In this document: piece after piece, positions 1 through 5,769 of the stretch
Position numbering within the stretch: the first letter of the stretch is position 1
Layout: each line of letters opens with the position of its first letter
Source of the DNA: an uncultured Collinsella sp.
GTDB taxonomy: Bacteria; Actinomycetota; Coriobacteriia; Coriobacteriales; Coriobacteriaceae
NCBI GenBank assembly: GCA_900757385.1
Contig: CAAENO010000109.1
Span: 1-8,032 of the forward strand
DNA: 8,032 bases
Reading direction: 5' to 3'
Translations under genes and position numbers: made by a program
The notes under the pieces: model-generated
Databases searched by the model: none
Told to the model about the DNA's origin: nothing
Seen by the model: the letters and a program-made list of their open reading frames with translations, nothing else

Positions 1-1010
1 ATAGGCGCGGCGAACAGCAGCGGCTCGTTGACGGCAAAGCACACGGGGACGATGGCTGCCTTACCGACGGCACGCATCTCCTGGGATTTGGCCAGGAAGC
101 AGAACATAAAGACCAGGACGAGCGTGGCGCCGGTGCCGCCCATGCAGACGACGAAGTACTGGGCACCCTGGGTCAGGACAGCGGAAGCGTGCTGACCAGC
201 CTGGAATGCAGCCAGGTTGTCGGTCATGTTGGCAACGAGGGCGGCGGCGATGGCGGGCTCGACGATTGAGGGGCCGTGGACGCCCACGAACCAGAAGAGG
301 CTCATAGCGCCGTAGATGACGGCGAGGCCGATGTAGCCGTCGGCAGCGGTGAACAGGGGCTGGAACACTTGGATGACGCCCTGGGCAAAGCAGAAGCCAA
401 AGGCAGCGCGGAAGACGATGTCAAAGACCCAAAAGACGGTGATGCAGACGGAGAAGGGGATGATGTCCTTAAAGGTCTGCGAGATGTTGGGCGGAACCTG
501 CTCGGGCATCTTGACGGTGATGTTGCGCTTAATGAAGAACTTGTAGATGATGCCGGTCACAAACGCAGCGATAAAGGCGGTCAACAGGCCCTTGGAACCA
601 AGGTAGGTGGTGTTGAAGCCGCTGGCAGCGTCCGTGGCGATGGTGTCGCTCGAAAGGAGCAAGAAGCCGATGATGGCCGCGCACATGCACGAGATAAAGT
701 TGATCTGGTTGTTCTTGGGCAGGTCGCGGTTCTGGGCGTCGGCGAAGTGCTTGGCCGTGGTGGCGGCGCAGGCGATGGCCAGAATGCCCATGGAGTAGTT
801 GTAGCACTTCCACAGGGCGTTGTTGATGTCATCGGGCCAGTAGAAACCCCAGATGTTGGGGACCGAGGCTACCAGGCAGAAGATGGACGAGAAGATGATG
901 ATGGGGATGACGGAGATAAAGCCGTCGCGGATCGCCTTGAGGTACTTGTTGCGGGCGATCGCGTTGAAAAAGGGCTGGCCCTTTTCGATGATGGCGATGA
1001 GTTGCTCCAT
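1..1010 (-). CDS. lacE: PTS lactose-specific EIIC component (N-terminal 336 residues, partial)
   Basis: This is the membrane channel of a lactose phosphotransferase system. It moves lactose (or a related beta-galactoside or galactose) across the membrane while EIIB phosphorylates it. The visible protein starts MEQLIAIIEKGQPFF and follows the LacE pattern of Lactococcus and Staphylococcus closely as I recall it: KAIRDGF near 25-31, NRDLPKNNQINF near 94-105, MPEQVPPNISQTFKD near 168-182, and FWFVGVHGPSIVEPA near 239-253. Many hydrophobic segments are present. His245 and Glu329 (in VNEP) fit the conserved His and Glu of the lactose/chitobiose EIIC family. The reading frame runs off the left edge, so the end of EIIC and any fused EIIB domain are not seen; LacE proteins are usually about 560-580 residues. 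ATG at 1010 is preceded by AGGAG six bases upstream. The gene is divergent from the LacI-family regulator. A cellobiose or galactose specificity cannot be excluded, but nearby lacF, lacAB and lacC favour lactose/galactose. Confidence 0.93.
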   Translation of the reverse strand, partial: MEQLIAIIEKGQPFFNAIARNKYLKAIRDGFISVIPIIIFSSIFCLVASVPNIWGFYWPDDINNALWKCYNYSMGILAIACAATTAKHFADAQNRDLPKNNQINFISCMCAAIIGFLLLSSDTIATDAASGFNTTYLGSKGLLTAFIAAFVTGIIYKFFIKRNITVKMPEQVPPNISQTFKDIIPFSVCITVFWVFDIVFRAAFGFCFAQGVIQVFQPLFTAADGYIGLAVIYGAMSLFWFVGVHGPSIVEPAIAAALVANMTDNLAAFQAGQHASAVLTQGAQYFVVCMGGTGATLVLVFMFCFLAKSQEMRAVGKAAIVPVCFAVNEPLLFAAP

Positions 1011-1043
1011 GCAATGCTCCTAAGAGTCGGTGGGTTAGCAACG

Positions 1044-1071
1044 ATGGTAGCTTTTGACGTTCGGTTGCCAA
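1044..1071 (-). promoter_or_regulatory. Candidate lacE promoter overlapping operator site 1
   Basis: On the minus strand, TTGGCA (1066-1071) and TACCAT (1044-1049) are separated by 16 bases. They match the sigma-70 -35 and -10 consensus at 5/6 and 4/6 positions. Transcription would start near 1037, giving a short leader that carries the AGGAG ribosome site of lacE. The -35 hexamer overlaps the edge of the palindrome at 1069-1092, which suggests repression by a bound regulator. This is pattern matching only. Confidence 0.45.
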
Positions 1072-1092
1072 AATGTTGACGTTGCCATTTTG
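1069..1092. promoter_or_regulatory. Operator-like palindrome, site 1 (near lacE)
   Basis: The site has outer arms CAAAATG and CATTTTG around a central ACGT. Its minus-strand core is AATGGCAACGTCAACATT. The centre is a CpG step, as is common in LacI-family operators, where the hinge helices insert. It matches site 2 at 21 of 24 positions, in opposite orientation. It lies 59-82 bases upstream of the lacE start and touches the predicted -35. The likely binder is the LacI-family protein encoded next door; this is inferred from position and symmetry. Confidence 0.7.
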
Positions 1093-1188
1093 CGGCACAA
1101 AAAAAGACGCGAACCGGTGGCCCTTGTGCCTGTGGACCGTCGATTCCTTGCGCGTAAACGTTTGAGCCGCCCGGTGGCTCTGTGTTTG

Positions 1189-1212
1189 CACAATGGCAAC
1201 GTTAACATTTGG
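1189..1212. promoter_or_regulatory. Operator-like palindrome, site 2 (mid divergent region)
   Basis: The plus-strand core AATGGCAACGTTAACATT is almost the same as the minus-strand core of site 1, with three differences over 24 bases. Half-sites read AATGGCAACG and AATGTTAACG toward a central CG. The similarity continues a few bases outward (GGCAAC against GGCGAC). The centres of the two sites are exactly 120 bp apart. Two matching sites in one divergent promoter region suggest cooperative or looping control by the adjacent LacI-family regulator. Confidence 0.68.
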
Positions 1213-1295
1213 GCGACAAAAGCCGCTCGGGGAAGCAGAATTGTCGGTGAACGGTAGGTTTTGGGTGGTAAGCGTATCGTTGGGGAGGCGTTGGA

Positions 1296-1301
1296 TATAC
1301 T
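1296..1301 (+). promoter_or_regulatory. Possible -10 element for the LacI-family gene
   Basis: TATACT matches the -10 consensus at 5/6 positions and lies 66 bases before the regulator start. No convincing -35 hexamer is found 15-19 bases upstream, so the call is weak. Confidence 0.3.
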
Positions 1302-1315
1302 TAAAGGTGTTCAAA

Positions 1316-1381
1316 ATGACTGCGCAGGATGTCTTCAATGGCATCGTTGACATAGAAAGATCGACCTATGGCCGCTGTTAA
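1316..1381 (+). CDS. Possible 21-residue leader peptide overlapping the regulator start
   Basis: ATG at 1316 has AAAGG eight bases upstream and lies shortly after the TATACT at 1296. It opens a 21-codon frame (starting MTAQDVFNG, ending STYGRC) whose stop TAA at 1379-1381 lies just inside the regulator gene, which starts at 1368 in another frame. The regulator's own ribosome site is poor (GAAAGA), so translation coupling from this short frame is possible. No known family is recognised. It could equally be a chance frame in the 5' leader. Confidence 0.22.
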   Translation: MTAQDVFNGIVDIERSTYGRC

Positions 1382-2372
1382 AAAATCGGTTTCCGTTAAG
1401 GACGTGGCGCGTCTCGCGGGCGTCTCGGAGCAGACAGTCTCGCGTACGGTGCACGATTCGCCCAGCGTGCGCCTCGAGACCAAGGAGCGCGTGCGCGCCG
1501 CCATGCGCGAGCTGGGGTATCGCCCCAATTTTGCCGGTCGATCGCTGCGCCGCGGCAAGTTTAAGACCGTCGGCGTCGCCATGTTCAACATTACCGGCAC
1601 CGGCAACCTCGACCGTATGGAGGGCTTTGCCGCCGCGGCCGACAAACATGGCTATGCCATCACCCTCACTAAAGTAGATGGGCATCCGTATACCCTCGAG
1701 AGCGCATCGTCGCGCATGAGCGCGCTGCCGGTGGATGGCATGGTTGTGATCATGAATCGCATGCCGGCGGACTTTGGCACCTTCGAGCCGCTGCCCGGTA
1801 TGCAGACGGTGCTCGTTACCATGCTGGAGCACCCGCTCTGTTCAACAGTCGATAACGACCAGTTCGATTGCTCGCGCCAGGTGGTCGAGTACCTGCTGGA
1901 GCAGGGGCACAAGACCGTGCACTTTATCTCGTGCCCCGAGCGCTCGCTTTCGGGCATGCGTCGCGAGGAGGGCTGGCGCGAGACATTGCGCGCGCATGGT
2001 ATTGAGCCGCCGCGACTCGTCCGTGGCGATTGGACGGCACAGAGCGGATATGCCGCCGGCCAGGTGCTTGCGGACGATTCGAACTGCACAGCCATTTATG
2101 CTTCCAACGATGCCATGGCCTACGGCTGCATTCGCGGGCTCGAGTCGCGCGGGAAGCACGTGCCCCAGGACGTAAGCGTGGTGGGTGTTGACGATAGTTT
2201 GGGCGATATCGTGCCCGATCGTCGCCTGACTACGGTGCGCTTTGACAACAAGCGCGTCGGCATGTGGGCGGTCGACAAGATTGCCGGCGCCGAGGGCGCT
2301 GCACCCGGTGTGGAGCACATGCTGTTTCCGGGTGTGCTCGTCGAGGGCGATACGGTGCGCGATATACGCTAG
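1368..2372 (+). CDS. LacI-family transcriptional regulator, likely controlling lactose/galactose genes
   Basis: This is a 334-residue repressor-type protein of usual LacI/GalR length. The N-terminal helix-turn-helix spans about residues 8-29 (VKDVARLAGVSEQTVSRTV). A hinge-helix region follows near 51-62 (YRPNFAGRSLRR). The periplasmic-binding-protein-like sensor domain includes ASNDAMAYGCIRGLESRG and the hallmark VPQDVSVVGVDD in the second half. It should bind a palindromic operator as a dimer and respond to a sugar or sugar phosphate; the ligand is not deducible here. It is transcribed away from lacE, and the two CpG-centred palindromes between the genes are its most plausible targets. ATG at 1368 is chosen because the HTH begins at the expected distance. 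The ribosome site is weak (GAAAGA, seven bases upstream), so it may be translated by coupling to the short upstream frame or from a leaderless transcript. Confidence 0.93.
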   Translation: MAAVKKSVSVKDVARLAGVSEQTVSRTVHDSPSVRLETKERVRAAMRELGYRPNFAGRSLRRGKFKTVGVAMFNITGTGNLDRMEGFAAAADKHGYAITLTKVDGHPYTLESASSRMSALPVDGMVVIMNRMPADFGTFEPLPGMQTVLVTMLEHPLCSTVDNDQFDCSRQVVEYLLEQGHKTVHFISCPERSLSGMRREEGWRETLRAHGIEPPRLVRGDWTAQSGYAAGQVLADDSNCTAIYASNDAMAYGCIRGLESRGKHVPQDVSVVGVDDSLGDIVPDRRLTTVRFDNKRVGMWAVDKIAGAEGAAPGVEHMLFPGVLVEGDTVRDIR

Positions 2373-2414
2373 GGTGCGGACCTGTTTGGGTTGCCGCTAA
2401 TTGTGTTTGAGAAT

Positions 2415-2461
2415 GTTCAGATTGGTTTAAAAACCGTTCACGGGTGAAAAGCAACCGTTCA
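2415..2461 (+). promoter_or_regulatory. Three GTTCA motifs at exact 21-bp spacing upstream of lacF
   Basis: GTTCA occurs at 2415-2419, 2436-2440 and 2457-2461, each start 21 bp from the next. The last two sit in a longer repeat, AACCGTTCA. Spacing of two helical turns places them on one face of the DNA, as expected for an oligomeric regulator. Related GTTCA/TGAAC motifs occur before lacA. DeoR-family sugar regulators often use such short repeats, but no such regulator is encoded in this window. Confidence 0.42.
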
Positions 2462-2572
2462 TAGCTCGAAATTACGTTTTGCGCTGTTCTTTTTTGTTTG
2501 AATGTTAATGTTCCTGCCATACACAGCGCAGCGCGTATGCCCGGACGCGATGCTCTCCGTTGGTTCATATGT

Positions 2573-2579
2573 GAAAGGA
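2573..2579 (+). promoter_or_regulatory. Ribosome binding site of lacF
   Basis: GAAAGGA lies seven bases before ATG 2587 and fixes the lacF start. Confidence 0.75.
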
Positions 2580-2586
2580 ACGCAAT

Positions 2587-2925
2587 ATGGCAACCAAAGA
2601 AGAAATCTCGATGGTTGGATTTGAGATTGTCGCATACGCGGGCGACGCCCAGACCGATCTGCTTGCAGCGCTCGATGCTGCTCGCGAGGGTGATTTTGAG
2701 AAGGCCGAGCAGCTGCACAAGGATGCCAGCGATGCACTTATCGGCGCCCACGACACGCAGACCAAGCTGCTTTCGCAGGAGGCCGGCGGCGGCGAGATGG
2801 AGATGACCTTCATCATGGCTCACGCTCAGGACACTCTCATGACCACCATGATCCTGGAGAAGCAGACCCGCTTTACCATCGATGCCTATAAGCGCATCGC
2901 CGCACTCGAGGCTAAGCTCGCCTAA
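2587..2925 (+). CDS. lacF: PTS lactose-specific EIIA component
   Basis: This cytoplasmic 112-residue protein takes phosphate from HPr and passes it to the lactose EIIB domain. It is typical in length for the lactose/cellobiose EIIA family, which forms an all-helical trimer. The N-terminus EEISMVGFEIVAYAGDAQ matches LacF of lactic acid bacteria, and GDFEKAEQL follows near 35-43. The phosphorylation motif MAHAQDTLMTT is near 77-87, so His79 is the probable active-site histidine, and Asp82 corresponds to the conserved Asp three residues later. The gene stands alone between the regulator and a strong terminator, apart from lacE, whereas many Firmicute operons place lacF directly beside lacE. GTTCA repeats upstream suggest separate control. 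Substrate specificity is inferred from neighbours; a cellobiose-type EIIA is the main alternative. Confidence 0.93.
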   Translation: MATKEEISMVGFEIVAYAGDAQTDLLAALDAAREGDFEKAEQLHKDASDALIGAHDTQTKLLSQEAGGGEMEMTFIMAHAQDTLMTTMILEKQTRFTIDAYKRIAALEAKLA

Positions 2926-2952
2926 CGAGCTCTCACAACCAAGTCCCCTTCC

Positions 2953-2991
2953 AAAAGCTCTGCCGCTACCCGCGGCAGGGCTTTTCTGTTT
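2953..2991 (+). terminator. Rho-independent terminator after lacF
   Basis: A 14-bp stem (2953-2966 with 2972-2985, one T-G wobble) encloses loop TACCC. The arms are AAAAGCTCTGCCGC and GCGGCAGGGCTTTT, so the 3' arm ends in a T run, followed by CTGTTT. It lies 27 bases after the lacF stop. Confidence 0.9.
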
Positions 2992-2995
2992 ACCC

Positions 2996-3044
2996 GGCAC
3001 TTGGGGACGTTCCTTATCTGCCGGCAGTTTGGGACACTCCTGCC
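2996..3044. repeat. Two tandem REP-like units
   Basis: Unit A (2996-3022) begins GGCACTTGGGGACGTTCC and unit B (3023-3044) begins GGCAGTTTGGGACACTCC. Both begin with GGCA and end with TGCC, and they abut directly. They differ by a 4-base insertion and a few substitutions. The design resembles short repetitive extragenic sequences. No transposase gene is nearby, and genome-wide copy number cannot be judged here. Confidence 0.5.
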
Positions 3045-3121
3045 ATGCATTCGATCCTTTGAGGATGGAAGAAACCGGGTCATTAGGTTTGCTGCGGTGC
3101 CGACTCGGTCTGTCGGTTACA

Positions 3122-3271
3122 AAACTATGCCGGTTTACTACGATGAATCGCATTCTTTCAACTATGGAAAGAACAGCGTTATCAAAGCCGCAGGTAGAAA
3201 GCTTGTCATTTTCTGCTAATAGCAAATGTGGTCGGTCCTATCGGTTTTATCGTAGTAAACCGGCATAGTTT
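3122..3271. repeat. 150-nt element bounded by perfect 23-bp inverted repeats
   Basis: Positions 3122-3144 and 3249-3271 are exact reverse complements. The arm core is ACTATGCCGGTTTACTACGA. Pairing can extend three more bases inward with one mismatch. The 104-nt interior holds a second perfect inverted repeat, TTCTTTC and GAAAGAA around a 7-base loop. No target-site duplication is obvious. It could be a miniature inverted-repeat transposable element, a REP-type unit or a structured RNA. A short open frame (3001-3219, 72 codons) crosses the left arm but has no good start signal. Confidence 0.68.
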
Positions 3272-3345
3272 CGAAATGGCACTATTCGACTAGCAGCGTT
3301 ATGGAGCTTCTGCACGCCCTCCCGTTCGGTTTTTCGATGGGTGGG

Positions 3346-3351
3346 TATACT
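3346..3351 (+). promoter_or_regulatory. Possible -10 element for the membrane-protein gene
   Basis: TATACT lies 38 bases before ATG 3390, which would give a leader of about 30 bases containing the AGGAGG ribosome site. No clear -35 hexamer is seen at 16-19 bases upstream. Confidence 0.37.
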
Positions 3352-3389
3352 TTCCACCGCAATACAGGCCGGAATGAGGAGGCATCCAA

Positions 3390-4403
3390 ATGCCGGATAA
3401 CGGGTCAATACAAAAAAGAGACGCGCACGAGATGGCTCATGGGCGTCCTGTCCAGATAACCGAGCACACGACGGTAACCGAGCTGCAGCCCAGCCTGTCC
3501 GATGTCGTGTGCGCAAACAAAAAGCTGCAGATTGGCTTTATCGTTGCACTCGTGGTACTGGCGCTGCTGTCGGGCTTTGTGGCTCGTCCGCATTTTGCCG
3601 ATACCAAAACATGGGACTCCACCATCGAGGTCATCGACCAAAAGAAGGGCAACGTTTTGGCGCTCACGACCTCGTGCGTGGCGCTGTCTGCGGGCATTAC
3701 CGCGCTGCCGGGTGATACGGGAACGCCGGTTGCCGAGCAGCTCGCGCAGCTTTCGGGTAACTTGGGCATCGTGCTTGCCGTGCTCTACCTAGAGAAATAT
3801 CTGCTCACGATTTTGTGGTCGGTTGGCTTGGGCATCTTAATCCCGTTTGCGCTGGTGCTCTTTGCGGTCTCGCTTGGCATTCACGGACGCTGGAGCACGA
3901 GCGCTGTCCTGCGCCGCGTGGCGACCCGCGTGCTGGTGGTTGCCGTGATCGGCATGGCCTTGGTGCCTGCAAGCGTATGGGTGTCGCAAAAGGTCGACGA
4001 GACGTATCGGGTGAGCATCGAAGCGGCCGAGCAAAAGGCGGCCGACGCTGCGGGTGCGGCAGACGGCAATAGCTCCAAAACGAGCAAGAAAAAGTCCGAG
4101 TCCACAGAATCCAAGAACGTGCTTGAGCAGCTTGCCGACGGTGCCTCGGGTCTTGTCGCGTCGGTGACCAACGGCGCCAAACAGATGACCGATGAGATTG
4201 TGCAACAGGTGACCGATCTGATCGAAGGCGTCATCGTGATGATTGTGACTTCGTGCGTTATTCCATTGCTGGTGCTCGCGGCGTTTCTGTGGCTGGGGCA
4301 CACGCTGCTGGGGATCGATATTTCCGGCCCGGCGAACTATTTAACGGGACGTTTTCTGAGCGCTCCGTCCAAACATGCCAAGAAGAGCGGGCAGTCTGAG
4401 TAG
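3390..4403 (+). CDS. Multi-pass membrane protein of unknown function
   Basis: I do not recognise this 337-residue protein. A hydrophilic N-terminal tail of about 45 residues precedes a strong membrane segment near 47-64. Further hydrophobic stretches lie near 88-105, 123-164 (long enough for two segments), 180-199 and 278-308. Between the fourth or fifth and the last hydrophobic region lies a charged, Ala/Lys/Ser-rich stretch near 205-245 (KTSKKKSESTESK), then an amphipathic segment (EQLADGASGLVASV, DEIVQQVTDLIEG). The C-terminal tail is short and basic. There is no signal-peptide cleavage site, lipobox or obvious catalytic motif. AGGAGG at 3377-3382, seven bases before ATG 3390, supports the start. 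It has its own promoter-like site and terminator, so it is probably a single-gene unit that sits between lacF and lacAB without being part of a lac operon. A role in sugar uptake is not supported by sequence. Confidence 0.85.
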   Translation: MPDNGSIQKRDAHEMAHGRPVQITEHTTVTELQPSLSDVVCANKKLQIGFIVALVVLALLSGFVARPHFADTKTWDSTIEVIDQKKGNVLALTTSCVALSAGITALPGDTGTPVAEQLAQLSGNLGIVLAVLYLEKYLLTILWSVGLGILIPFALVLFAVSLGIHGRWSTSAVLRRVATRVLVVAVIGMALVPASVWVSQKVDETYRVSIEAAEQKAADAAGAADGNSSKTSKKKSESTESKNVLEQLADGASGLVASVTNGAKQMTDEIVQQVTDLIEGVIVMIVTSCVIPLLVLAAFLWLGHTLLGIDISGPANYLTGRFLSAPSKHAKKSGQSE

Positions 4404-4437
4404 GCGGCAAAGCGATCTTTGGAAGATCAACCGTAAG

Positions 4438-4477
4438 AAGGGCGGCCGAGACACGTTCTCGGCCGCCCTTTTGTTTG
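4438..4477 (+). terminator. Rho-independent terminator after the membrane-protein gene
   Basis: A perfect 14-bp stem (AAGGGCGGCCGAGA at 4438-4451 with its complement at 4457-4470) has loop CACGT and is followed by TTGTTT. A smaller hairpin, GATCTT/AAGATC, precedes it at 4414-4428. It closes the 3390-4403 unit and isolates the lacAB regulatory region. Confidence 0.92.
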
Positions 4478-4527
4478 TTGAAGACATGGTCGCTACGTCT
4501 GCGCCGGGCTCAAACGGTCGGCAATCA

Positions 4528-4616
4528 ACCGTAAACGGTATTTGTTCAAAAAAGAACAAAGTTAAACAAATAATGGTTGCAACCTATGTTCGAATGTGTT
4601 CAAATAAACATGAACA
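4528..4616. promoter_or_regulatory. Dense palindrome array upstream of lacA (probable operators)
   Basis: Five symmetric sites lie within 89 bp: ACCGTAAACGGT (4528-4539), the arms TTTGTTC and GAACAAA around six A (4541-4560), GGTTGCAACC (4575-4584), the direct pair TGTTCG/TGTTCA at 10-bp spacing (4587-4602), and TGTTCA with TGAACA (4597-4616). The GTTCA word is shared with the repeats before lacF. A weak promoter, TTGCAA (4577-4582), 17 bases and TCAAAT (4600-4605), would sit inside the array. Binding of a DeoR-type or other sugar regulator is inferred. Confidence 0.52.
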
Positions 4617-4698
4617 GTGAAGAACCGCACATTCAGATGCCCGGACCTGAGCGCGATTCAACACTTCCAAACAGAAACTACGCACCTGCGTATCTCTC

Positions 4699-4705
4699 AA
4701 GGAGG
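4699..4705 (+). promoter_or_regulatory. Strong ribosome binding site of lacA
   Basis: AAGGAGG is a near-perfect Shine-Dalgarno sequence five bases before ATG 4711 and fixes that start. Confidence 0.85.
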
Positions 4706-4710
4706 ATGTC

Positions 4711-5139
4711 ATGAGGGTTGTAATCGCTTCCGATGCCGACGGTATGTCGATGAAGGAGTCCATCAAGGAGATGCTCATCGCTGACGGTCACGAGGTCGTC
4801 GACTATTCCGAGACCCCTGCTGCGGACTTTGTCGATTCCGCGACCGCCGTTGCCAAGGACCTGCTGGAGCACAAGGATTCCCAGGGCTTCGCATTCGATA
4901 AGTACGGCGTCGGCTCCTATATGGCCGCCGTCAAGATCAAGGGCATGGTCGTCGCCAACATTTCCGACGAGCGTTCCGCCTACATGACCCGCGAGCACAA
5001 CGGCTCGCGCATGGTCACCATGGGCCCGGGCGTTGTGGGCACCGAGGTCGCCAAGAAGATCGCCCGCGAGTTCCTGCGCGCCCAGTACGCCGGCGGCCGT
5101 CACCAGATCCGTGTCGACATGCTCAACAAGATGGCCTAA
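4711..5139 (+). CDS. lacA: Galactose-6-phosphate isomerase subunit LacA
   Basis: LacA and LacB form the cytoplasmic isomerase that converts D-galactose-6-phosphate to D-tagatose-6-phosphate. The 142-residue length matches LacA of Staphylococcus and Lactococcus. Visible family features are VDFVD-like ADFVDS near 38-43, MAAVKIKGMVVANISDERSAYMTR near 71-94, and the C-terminal GGRHQIRVDMLNKM. It belongs to the RpiB/LacAB sugar isomerase family but lacks the active-site cysteine of the CGTG motif; the equivalent stretch reads KYGVGSYM. This is normal for LacA, whose partner LacB supplies the cysteine. The gene lies 63 bases before lacB with no terminator between, so the two are probably cotranscribed from the operator-rich region upstream. 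Confidence 0.96.
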   Translation: MRVVIASDADGMSMKESIKEMLIADGHEVVDYSETPAADFVDSATAVAKDLLEHKDSQGFAFDKYGVGSYMAAVKIKGMVVANISDERSAYMTREHNGSRMVTMGPGVVGTEVAKKIAREFLRAQYAGGRHQIRVDMLNKMA

Positions 5140-5188
5140 CGAGAGCCACCGAGAACTCGAACTTCTATCTCAACTTGTGAATTCAGAC

Positions 5189-5195
5189 GAAAGGA
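5189..5195 (+). promoter_or_regulatory. Ribosome binding site of lacB
   Basis: GAAAGGA lies seven bases before ATG 5203. The rest of the 63-base lacA-lacB gap shows no promoter or hairpin that I can support. Confidence 0.7.
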
Positions 5196-5202
5196 CGTTC
5201 TG

Positions 5203-5727
5203 ATGAAGAAGACCATCGCAATCGGTTGCGACCATATCGTTACGGACGAGAAGATCTATCTGGCCGACCGCCTGGAGCAGGCTGGCTACAAGGTGCTCGA
5301 CTGCGGCACCTACAGCCACACCCGTACGCACTATCCCATCTACGGTAAGGCCGTGGGCGAGGCTGTTGCCAGCGGCAAGGCCGACTTTGGCGTGGCCCTG
5401 TGCGGCACCGGCATCGGCATCACCAACGCCGTCAACAAGGTTCCCGGCGCTCGCTGCGCCCTGGTTCGCGACATGACCTCTGCCCTGTATGCCCGTCGCG
5501 AGCTCAACGCCAACATCGTGGGCTTTGGCGGCAAGATCACCGGCGAGTTCCTGATGGCCGATATCATGCTTGCCTTCCTGGAGGAGCCCTACGAGAAGAC
5601 TCCCGAGCACGACGCCCTGATTGCCAAGATCGACGCCTGCAATAAGGCCGACGCCGAGGCTCAGGCTGACCCGCACTTCTTTGACGAGTTCCTCGAGAAG
5701 TGGGACCGCGGCGAGTATCACGACTAA
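5203..5727 (+). CDS. lacB: Galactose-6-phosphate isomerase subunit LacB
   Basis: This is the catalytic partner of LacA in isomerising galactose-6-phosphate to tagatose-6-phosphate. The 174-residue length is typical. It opens with IAIGCDHIVTDEK (Cys9, Asp10, His11), then RTHYPIYGKAVGE near 41-53 and the catalytic loop ALCGTGIGITNAVNKVPG near 65-82, where Cys67 is the probable base. LVRDMTSALYARRELNAN follows. The C-terminus ADPHFFDEFLEKWDRGEYHD agrees closely with Firmicute LacB as I recall it. RpiB (ribose-5-phosphate isomerase B) shares the fold, but the neighbouring lacA and the long C-terminal tail favour LacB. A hairpin begins seven bases after the stop. Confidence 0.97.
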   Translation: MKKTIAIGCDHIVTDEKIYLADRLEQAGYKVLDCGTYSHTRTHYPIYGKAVGEAVASGKADFGVALCGTGIGITNAVNKVPGARCALVRDMTSALYARRELNANIVGFGGKITGEFLMADIMLAFLEEPYEKTPEHDALIAKIDACNKADAEAQADPHFFDEFLEKWDRGEYHD

Positions 5728-5733
5728 GGGGGT

Positions 5734-5757
5734 TCCGGCGTTTTAACAAACGCCGGA
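5734..5757 (+). terminator. Terminator-like hairpin after lacB (3' repeat copy 1)
   Basis: A perfect 10-bp stem has left arm TCCGGCGTTT and loop TAAC. No T run follows, so it may act as a weak or T-less terminator, an mRNA 3'-end stabiliser or part of a repeat. A close relative with compensating base changes lies after lacC at 7977-8004. Confidence 0.6.
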
Positions 5758-5769
5758 CCGGTCGACGCT

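Noticed and set aside
276..1079. Long plus-strand open frame of 267 codons
   Set aside because: It is antisense to lacE, whose protein matches a known family. The plus-strand product is Gly/Asp/Val-rich low-complexity sequence with no family resemblance, typical of a shadow of a high-GC gene.
1347..1352. Perfect TTGACA hexamer just before the regulator start
   Set aside because: No -10 element follows at 16-18 bases; that region is already inside the coding sequence.
3001..3219. 72-codon open frame crossing the REP-like units and the left inverted-repeat arm
   Set aside because: There is no ribosome site at its start, and it is composed of repeat sequence. It may be a relic, but there is not enough evidence for a gene.
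2230..3225. Minus-strand open frame of 331 codons
   Set aside because: It runs antisense through lacF, its terminator and the end of the regulator gene. It has no ribosome site or recognisable domain.
2990..3389. Possible CRISPR array
   Set aside because: There are only two dissimilar tandem units and one inverted repeat, with no regular direct repeats, spacers or cas genes.
5170..5721. Minus-strand open frame of 183 codons
   Set aside because: Exact shadow of lacB on the opposite strand.
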